Shown here: positions 57,301 through 64,000 of the stretch, piece after piece | Position numbering within the stretch: the stretch's first letter is position 1 | How the letters are laid out: each line of letters starts with the position of its first letter | NCBI GenBank assembly: GCA_009763385.1 | Contig: CM019823.1 | Span: forward strand, 43,473,411 to 43,537,410 | Direction: 5' to 3' | DNA from: Coix lacryma-jobi var. lacryma-jobi | Lineage: Eukaryota; Streptophyta; Magnoliopsida; Poales; Poaceae | Length of the DNA stretch: 64,000 bases | The notes under the pieces: model-generated | What the model saw: the letters and a program-made list of their open reading frames with translations, nothing else | Told to the model about the DNA's origin: nothing | Databases searched by the model: none | Translations under genes and position numbers: made by a program

Positions 57301-58971
57301 ACTTGGGCTTATTCATTGAGTTTCTCACAAAGTCAACTTCCAGTTGAGTAGGGTTGACTCCTAGTTTACTTAGGTTTATTTAGAGGTTTTGATAAGGCCT
57401 GAACACATCTTGGCCCCTAGTGAGTTTCAGTGATTGGATGAAACACAAGATTACTATGACTAACGTGTGTTTTGCAGAAACAAGGATGAGTTAGGTCATG
57501 GTAATGGCGACGATACGGGCATATGGAGTTCATGTCCCCTAGCGATGGAAATCGTTTTGGTTTTCAAAGGACGGACGACGAAGACGGTGGTAGACTAGGC
57601 TAAGTGTCATATGGTGTTGGAGGACACTTAGTTAGTGTTAGGTCTTTGTTTTTCCTTTGGCCGTACTATAAAGGGGAGCGTGAATCAGTAGCTTGACCTA
57701 GATAAGTCTATTGAGGTAGGTGTGGTGCCCACTTGTTATTTCATAGCCCTAGGTAGCTTTGAGAGCCCTTTTTGTCATGAGGATGAAAAGTCGTGAAGGC
57801 CGCGTCGTGATCCGAGTTGGTTTTGCCCTTGAAAAGGGCATCAGACGCTAGCCTGGTGGGCATCGGACGCGCGTCCGATGCTCACTAGACTTGAGTGAAT
57901 CTGATGCGTGGCATCGGACGCACCGATGGTATCACATCGGACATGCCTGTGCCACTGTTCACTTGCGAGTGAACTTGAGGGTGCATCGGACGCTGGCATC
58001 GAACGCTGAGGTCCAGCGTCCGATGTCCATGCAGAGAGGTTCCAGAGAGGTCAGATTCGCATCGGACGCATCCTATGCGAGGGCATCAGACGCTACCCAG
58101 CATCCGATGCTCCTTTGATCAGTCTGACAGGAAGTACAGTTGACCGTTGGGTCGAGGGCATCGGCGCGTCTGATGCCAGGCATCGGAGCGTCCGATGCCC
58201 CCAAAAAATGACCTGTCCAGTGCTCTTTTGGATGGCCGGTTGGGGGGAGTATTTATACTCCTCCCCCTCATCCATTAGAGTCTTCTTGTCATTCTATTCT
58301 GCTGAGAAACACCTTGAGAGAGAAAGGGAGAGCAAGAGCCCTAGTGAGGTTGAGTGAATTGCTAATCACGAGAATTAGTGACCTCCTAGTGAGAATTGTG
58401 TAGCAAGTGTGCATCCATCCATCTCTTTGGCCTTGGCTTGGTCAACTAAGAGTTCTAGCTTGTTACTCTTGGTGATCGGCATCACCTAGACGGCTTGGTG
58501 GTGATCGTGAAGCTTGGAGAGCATCCAAAGGCATTGTGGATGACCCAAGCAAGCTTGTGACCGATAGTGAGCGATTCACCGGGCCGGAGTTGCGAAGAAT
58601 CAGCTCATAGTGAGCACTTGATCCTTGCGCGGATCAAGAGGGAGCGATACCCTTGCGCGGGTGCTCCAACGAGGACTAGGGGGTGTGCCGACACCTCGAT
58701 ACCTTGGCAAAAAGATCGTAGTGTCATCTCTACTCCTTTACATACGCATTTACCTTTGAGCAATTCAATTCCGCAATATACTTGTTGTCCATACTTTATT
58801 GAATTGCCTTGCTAGAGTAGGAGTGGCATAGACATTGTCTTTTGTGCGGTAGAATAGTGAGAAACACACTTCTAGGCACAAGGGGTTAATTGGGCTTAAT
58901 AGGTTTTAATTCAAGCTAAAGTTTTAGAAAAGCCCAATTCACGCCCCCTCTTGGGCATCTTGATCCTTTCA
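57301..58971 (+). repeat. 5' LTR (at least part) of SIRE/Opie-like Copia
   Basis: Ends GATCCTTTCA just before the primer site. It has ACTATAAAGG near 57665 and TATTTATACTCC near 58249 as TATA candidates. The expected TGAAAGGATC start was not seen, so the 5' edge may be missing or may lie under the CACTA relic. Confidence 0.6.
57839..58200. repeat. Cluster of GCATCGGACGC words and their inverses
   Basis: About fifteen copies of GCATCGGACGC or its inverse GCGTCCGATGC, some abutting in palindromes (57864-57885), with small variants. They lie in the LTR between two TATA candidates. Confidence 0.85.
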
Positions 58972-58972
58972 A

Positions 58973-58986
58973 TTGGTATCGGAGCC
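58973..58986 (+). other. Primer-binding site of SIRE/Opie-like Copia
   Basis: TTGGTATCGGAGCC, one base after the LTR end. It differs by one base (A to G) from the initiator-Met complement TGGTATCAGAGCC. Confidence 0.85.
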
Positions 58987-59024
58987 TCGTGCTCTCGATT
59001 TAGGCTTAACCGCCTAGACTTAAG

Positions 59025-61406
59025 ATGTCCGGAGGTGATGGACCACCTCCCATGTTCGAGGGAGACGACTTCCCATATTGGAAAATCCGTATGGAGTCGT
59101 ACCTAGAAGCGGTTGATGTGAAATGCTGCAAAGCCGCAATAACTGGGTTCCCTAAACCCAAGGAGGGCACTAGCCTCACGCCACATGAGGAAGAGAATGA
59201 GAAGTGGAATGCAAAAGCCAAAAACATCATATTTAGAGGCATTTGCAAGGATGTGTTTAACCGCGTCCGGAACCACAAGAATGCCCATGATCTATGGGAT
59301 AACATTTGTGCTCTCCATGAGGGAACCAAGAGTGAGCGTGAGGAGCGTTATAATTTGGTTATACAAAAGTTAAATTGTTTTGAAATGCTTGCTCATGAAA
59401 GTGCAAATGAAATGTACTCATGCTTGAATGTTCTTGTAGAAGAGCTTAATGGACTTGGCCTCACACAAATGCAACCATCCGATGTTGTGAGGAAGATTCT
59501 TTGTGTTCTTCCATTTGAGAAGTATGGACACATTGTGACTGTGCTACATCAAGGTGATCTTTCCACATCCACGCCAACACAAGTCTTGGGAAAGATCAAT
59601 GTGCATGAGATGTACATGCACATCACACCTAATGGTGGCTCCTCCACCGACAAGAAGAAGGACTTGGCCTTCAAAGCAAGCCATGACAAGAAGGGCAAGT
59701 CCAAGGCAATTGAGGTGCATCATGAGAGCACAAGTGATGAAGAAGATGATTCCAACATTGCTCTCATGGTGAGGAAGACCACCAAGATGTTGAAGAAGCT
59801 TCACAAGAATGGAGTCAACTTTGACTCAAGAAAGAAGTTCTTCACAAGTAGCAAAAGAAGGCCAATCTCCAAAATGGATTGCTACAATTGTGGTGATCTT
59901 GGCCATCTAGCTCACCAATGCACCAAGCCCAAGAAAGAGAGCTACAAGAACAAGAAGTATGACTCATCAAGTGAAGATGAGAAGAAGAATGAAAAGCCCT
60001 ACAAGAAGAAAGAAGGCAAGAAGAAGCAATACCACAAGAAAGGTGGCAAAGCTTATATTGTTGGTGATTGGCTCACCGACATTGACTCCTCCAGTGACTC
60101 ATCCAATGAAGATAGTGATGATGAGAAGGAGAAGGTGGCCGCTCTAGTCATTGGAACCTCTACACCACCACCACCACCATCGCCATCATCCACTACACAC
60201 CTATGCCTCATGGGCAAGGGTGACCGGAAGGTACAAAGTGATGATGACTCTAGTGATGATGAGAGTGATGGAGAATTCCAAGCTCCCTCTTATGATGAAC
60301 TTGTTGATTTGCTAAACAACTATTCTAGAATCATAAGAAAGACTAGAGCTAAAAATGAAAAGCTTGTTGATGAAAATGAATCTCTTGTTGAGAAATATGA
60401 TCATGCTACACATGCTAGTGATGATCTAAAAAATGAACTTGCTACTATGTCATCATCTATCAAGGAGCTCAAGTCCTCTAACAAGGAGCTCAAAGCTAAA
60501 AATGAAACACTTGATAAGATGCATAGTAACCTTAACACTAGCTATGCTTTGCTTAAGGAACAATACACTCAAGTTAAAGTAGATCATGATACACTTGTTG
60601 TTGCTTATGATATACTTTATCATGAGAAATATGATGCTCCTAACCTTGTTGTTAAGTGTGACATAGCAACATCTTGTGAGGACTTGGTTAGTGAGCATGA
60701 TGAGCAAAGAGCTAGTAGCAAGGGCAAGAAAGTGGTTGAGGCCGAACATTATGATGACTATGTCAAGATCAAGAATGAGAATGCAAAGCTCAAGATTGAT
60801 CTAGAGAAGCTAGCAACCACCAAGCAAGTTGTCATTCAAACTCATGATGATGACTATAGCATGACTCTTGAGCTTGACATGCTAAAAGAAGAGAACAAGA
60901 GATTGAAGATGGAGAGGGATTACAAGTTGACACCATCCCAATTGGAACTCCAACAAGAAAATGACAAGCTCAAGAAAGAGAAAGAGCACCTTACCACCGG
61001 GTTGAGAAACTTCACCAAAGGTCAATGTCTTCAAAGTGAGCTTCTCATGAACACCGTAATGAAGACCAATAGAAGTGGTATTGGCTACCTTGAAGAGAAG
61101 ATGAAGCAACGCAAGAGCATCCCAAAGCCAAAGAAGAAGAAGTTGGGAAGATGCTTTGAGTGTGGAAAAGAAGGACACTTTGCTCACAATTGTGAAGAGC
61201 CAAAACCCACACCCTTGCCCAAGCATGCTAGGCCCTTTGCTTTCAATGCTCACTACATGCTTAGACAAGATTCTAGTGGCAAAATGAAAGTCATGTTCAT
61301 GGGGCCTCCAAACAAGAATAGGCCAAAGCAAATTTGGGTTGCTAAGTCACTAGTAGAGAAGTTTAAGGGGCCTCAACAAGTTTGGGTCCCTAAAGCTCAA
61401 GCTTGA
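59025..61406 (+). CDS. Copia Gag, long form with two zinc knuckles
   Basis: A 793-residue intact frame whose ATG lies about 40 bp after the primer site. Residues 1-220 are the UBN2-type Gag fold (GDDFPYWKIRMESYLEAVD, YNLVIQKLNCFEMLAHE). The first CCHC is CYNCGDLGHLAHQC at about residues 286-299. A Lys/Glu/Asp-rich linker, a Pro/Ser stretch (about 385-400) and a coiled coil (about 430-670, heptads with DLKNELATMSSSIKELKSSN) follow. The second CCHC is CFECGKEGHFAHNC at about residues 710-723. The tail ends GPQQVWVPKAQA. It forms the particle that packages element RNA. The coiled-coil extension before protease is a SIRE/Maximus trait. Confidence 0.93.
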   Translation: MSGGDGPPPMFEGDDFPYWKIRMESYLEAVDVKCCKAAITGFPKPKEGTSLTPHEEENEKWNAKAKNIIFRGICKDVFNRVRNHKNAHDLWDNICALHEGTKSEREERYNLVIQKLNCFEMLAHESANEMYSCLNVLVEELNGLGLTQMQPSDVVRKILCVLPFEKYGHIVTVLHQGDLSTSTPTQVLGKINVHEMYMHITPNGGSSTDKKKDLAFKASHDKKGKSKAIEVHHESTSDEEDDSNIALMVRKTTKMLKKLHKNGVNFDSRKKFFTSSKRRPISKMDCYNCGDLGHLAHQCTKPKKESYKNKKYDSSSEDEKKNEKPYKKKEGKKKQYHKKGGKAYIVGDWLTDIDSSSDSSNEDSDDEKEKVAALVIGTSTPPPPPSPSSTTHLCLMGKGDRKVQSDDDSSDDESDGEFQAPSYDELVDLLNNYSRIIRKTRAKNEKLVDENESLVEKYDHATHASDDLKNELATMSSSIKELKSSNKELKAKNETLDKMHSNLNTSYALLKEQYTQVKVDHDTLVVAYDILYHEKYDAPNLVVKCDIATSCEDLVSEHDEQRASSKGKKVVEAEHYDDYVKIKNENAKLKIDLEKLATTKQVVIQTHDDDYSMTLELDMLKEENKRLKMERDYKLTPSQLELQQENDKLKKEKEHLTTGLRNFTKGQCLQSELLMNTVMKTNRSGIGYLEEKMKQRKSIPKPKKKKLGRCFECGKEGHFAHNCEEPKPTPLPKHARPFAFNAHYMLRQDSSGKMKVMFMGPPNKNRPKQIWVAKSLVEKFKGPQQVWVPKAQA

Positions 61407-61443
61407 TTTCTTGTGTGTGTAGGTGAACTACAAGATCGGTTGA

Positions 61444-62970
61444 TCTCATTGGGTGATCGTTAGTGGTTGCACACAACATATGACCAGTGATCCCCAGATG
61501 TTCACCTCACTAGAAGAGAATGTCAATGACCAAGAAAAGATTACATTTGGTGACAACTCAAAGGGCAATGTCAAGGGTTTGGGCAAAGTGGCAATATCCA
61601 ATGATCATACAATATCAAATGTGCTTCTAGTTGCTTCATTGAGCTTCAACTTGCTATCCGTTGGTCAACTTTGTGATCTTGGCTTCCAATGTTTGTTCAC
61701 AGACAAGGAAGTGGTTGTGACCAAGAAAGATGATACACAAGTGATTTTCAAAGGATTTAGATACAACAATCTCTATCTAGTGGATTTCTCCTCCGAAGAT
61801 GCCAACTTGAAGACATGTTTGTTCACTAAGCAATCTCTTGGTTGGCTATGGCATAGAATATTGGCACATGATGGAATGAACACTCTCAACAAGCTATTAA
61901 AGAAGGATTTGGTTAGGGGCTTGAAGGATGTCAAGTTTGAGAAGGACAAATTGTGTAGTGCATGTCAAGCCGGCAAGCAAGTTGCAAACACTCATCCAAC
62001 CAAAGCCTTTATTTCAACATCAAGAGAGTTAGAGCTACTTCACATGAATCTATTTGGGCCAACAACATATGCTAACTTGGGTGGAAATCTCTATTGCCTA
62101 GTGATTGTTGATGATTACTCTAGATACACTTGGGTGTTCTTTCTTCACGACAAATCCGAAGCAACCCCTTCATTCAAGAAGTTTGCCAAGGGAGCCCAAA
62201 ATGAATTTGACTTGAAGATCAAAAAGATTAGAAGTGATAATGGGAAGGAATTTGACAACACCCACATTGAGCAATATTGTGATGAAGTTGGGATCAAGCA
62301 TGAAGTCTCCACAACCTACACACCACAACAAAATGGGGTAGTTGAGAGGAAGAACCGGACACTAATCACCCTAGCAAGAACAATGTTAGATGAGTACTCT
62401 ACACCGGAAATATTTTGTGCGGAAGCAATCAACACCACATGCTATGCATCCAACCAGTTGTTCCCCCATCGTCTCCTTGGCAAGACCCCCTATGAGCTAC
62501 TCAACAACAAGAAGCTGGATGTATCCTTCTTTAGGGTGTTTGGGTGCAAATGCTACATCTACAAGAAGCGCCAACACCTAGGGAAGTTTCAACACCGATG
62601 TGATATTGGTTTTCTTGTTGGTTACTCATTGAAGTCCAAAGCATATAGAGTATTCAACCATGCCACCGGGATGGTAGAAGAAACATATGATGTGGAATTC
62701 GATGAATCTAACGGCTCTCAAGGAGAGCATGAGAATTTTGATGATGTAGGTGATGAACCATTGAGGGAAGCAATGAAGAATATGCCGGTGGGAGCCATCA
62801 AGCCTAAAGATGATGATGATGATGTGCAAGTCATTGACAAGCCATCCTCATCAAATGTACCACAAGATGATGACAAAGATGGGAGAGATCCAAATGAAGA
62901 CACTCATGTCTCCCATGATCAAATGGTGGTACAAGCACAAGATGTTGATGCTCCACAAGCGGCCCCTTAA
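61444..62970 (+). pseudogene. Copia protease-integrase, active-site Asp lost
   Basis: The frame begins SHW-VIVSGCTQHMTSD, where family members have DSGCTQHM; GTT replaces GAT, so the protease Asp is Val. GAG-pre-integrase follows, with LWHRILAHDGMNTL and a CSACQAGKQ zinc region. The integrase core has HMNLFGP (usual DLFGP Asp is Asn here), VIVDDYSRYTW, RSDNGKEFDN and NGVVERKN. The end is RVFGCKCYIYKK and an Asp-rich tail. A TGA at 61441-61443 stands where the family has Trp, and TAA at 62968-62970 stands where it has Gln. Frame differs from gag. Confidence 0.9.
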
Positions 62971-63424
62971 GTGGTTGATCGAAGGACTACTCCTCTACTA
63001 CAAGCTCATCCTCAAGATCTCATCATAGGGAGTCCAACAAGGGGTGTAATGACTCGATCTCAAAAACTTGATTTATTTATGGAACATCACTCCTTTGTTT
63101 CTCTTGTTGAGCCTACCATTGTAGATGAAGCTCTAAGTGATCCGGATTGGGTGAATGCCATGCATGAAGAATTGAACAACTTCACCCGCAATCAAGTTTG
63201 GACACTTGAAGAGCGACCTAAAGGCGCAAGAGTCATTGGAAGAAAATTGGTGTTTAGGAACAAGCAAGATGATCAAGGCAAGGTTGTTAGAAACAAGGCA
63301 AGGCTAGTTGCAAAGGGGTTCTCTCAAGTTGAAGGCTTAGATTTTGGAGAGACCTTTGCACCGGTTGCAAGACTTGAAGCCATTTGTATCCTCCTTGCAT
63401 ATGCATCATCATGACATTAAATTA
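62971..63424 (+). pseudogene. Copia reverse transcriptase, N-terminal part, truncated
   Basis: Same frame as the integrase, beyond the TAA. GVMTRSQ and PDWVNAMHEELNNFTRNQVW lead to the RT start (KARLVAKGFSQVEGLDFGET, FAPVARLEAI). The frame fails at 63412-63414 (TGA) after YASS because two bases are missing in a CAT run. Coding similarity (DIKL) resumes up to 63424, then ends at the CACTA junction. The RT active site is absent. Confidence 0.9.
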
Positions 63425-64000
63425 CACTACTGCACAAAGCTTAACCGCAGCGGGCCTTTTGGCTTTACCGCAGCGGGCAACAGCGTCCGCTGCGGTTCTA
63501 AGGCCACGGTTAATCGTGGCCATTACCGCAGTGGGCGCTCTTGCCCACTGCGGTAAAAGCCTTAACCGCAGAGGGCAACATAAGGAGCCCGCTGCGGTTA
63601 ATAGAATTTACCGCAACAGGCAACCTTAAGCGCCCGCTGCGGTAAATTATTTATCGCAGCGGTCTATTTAGGTTGCCCGCTGCGGTAGTTTCGTTTAACC
63701 GTAGCGGGCTACTTATGTTGCCCGCCATGGTTATTAATTTTGGATTAAAAAAATAAATAATGCAGCCAGCAGAAATAGCAAAAACAACAGGATATGAATT
63801 CAAATCAATTGCAGTTTTCAAATAATTCCATAATTCCAGATTTCTAACAGATATATATATATATATACACATATAAACCATCTGGATATAACATACAAAG
63901 TCACTTAGTTGTTTGTTTTCATCATATACACATTGACTTAGTTGATTTTAAATTCAAATTACAATTCATAGTTCAACTTGATGAGCGTAATCTGTCGGAC
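63425..64000. mobile_element. Third CACTA transposon, left end, runs off window
   Basis: Begins CACTACTGCACAAAGC at 63425, directly after TTA (likely 3-bp target-site duplication). Subterminal words TTAACCGCAGCGGGC and GCCCGCTGCGGTTAA alternate in both orientations to about 63730. After that the sequence is AT-rich, with a (TA)n run at 63850-63866, and no gene is visible before the window ends. Confidence 0.85.

Larger units (their letters stand above)
57301..63424 (+). mobile_element. Ty1/Copia element, SIRE/Opie-like, cut by a third CACTA
   Basis: Order on the plus strand: long LTR ending at 58971, primer site, a 793-residue Gag with two zinc knuckles and a coiled coil, protease-integrase, RT start. 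The large Gag and the LTR with GCATCGGACGC words resemble the SIRE/Maximus group of grasses (Opie and Ji are members). The RT is cut at 63425 by a CACTA end. The left LTR boundary was not found, because the second CACTA end abuts it at 57300. Confidence 0.88.

Overview
The window is plant nuclear DNA, almost certainly from a grass (Poaceae; a panicoid is my inference). It holds one intact host gene, a five-exon SUMO-conjugating enzyme. Almost everything else is transposable elements of types abundant in grass genomes: Ty1/Copia, Ty3/Gypsy Tat and chromovirus lineages, En/Spm CACTA elements and MITEs. No rRNA, tRNA, CRISPR array or prokaryotic feature was seen.

Layout. 1-5453 is the 5' part of a minus-strand Copia element that runs off the left edge (gag, protease-integrase, long leader, 265-bp LTR). 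5809-7418 is the SUMO E2 gene (SCE1/UBC9 family) on the minus strand, with a foldback MITE about 200 bp upstream of its ATG. About 8.33-40.10 kb is a large minus-strand CACTA transposon with a TNP2 transposase pseudogene and a second gene that joins a TNPA-like region to a Ulp1/C48 SUMO-protease-like domain. Nested inside this CACTA are a solo LTR (18596-26491), a second solo LTR of the same kind inside the first (19777-23695), and a 12.5-kb Tat-lineage Gypsy element (27195-39701) with two 635-bp LTRs, an interrupted gag-pol, two tandem-repeat arrays and antisense ORFs.

40.1-43.3 kb is intergenic sequence with MITE and probable LTR remnants. 43312-55883 is a 12.57-kb minus-strand chromovirus (Tekay/Del-like) with nearly identical 3.1-kb LTRs, a chromodomain, an additional intact 288-residue ORF upstream of gag, and a gag-pol broken by about nine single-base insertions. 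55884-57300 is a decayed second CACTA. 57.3-63.42 kb is a plus-strand SIRE/Opie-like Copia whose reverse transcriptase is cut by the left end of a third CACTA at 63425, which runs off the right edge.

How the parts relate: target-site duplications (ACAAG, GAATC, CTAAT, GTAAC, TTA) give a partial insertion order. The CACTA at 8.33-40.10 kb predates the LTR elements inside it; solo LTR A predates B; the chromovirus is the youngest insertion by LTR identity. The most unusual items are the upstream ORF of the chromovirus, its insertion-only frameshifts beside nearly identical LTRs, and the antisense gene of the Tat element. I found no clear evidence of a wholly new biological system.
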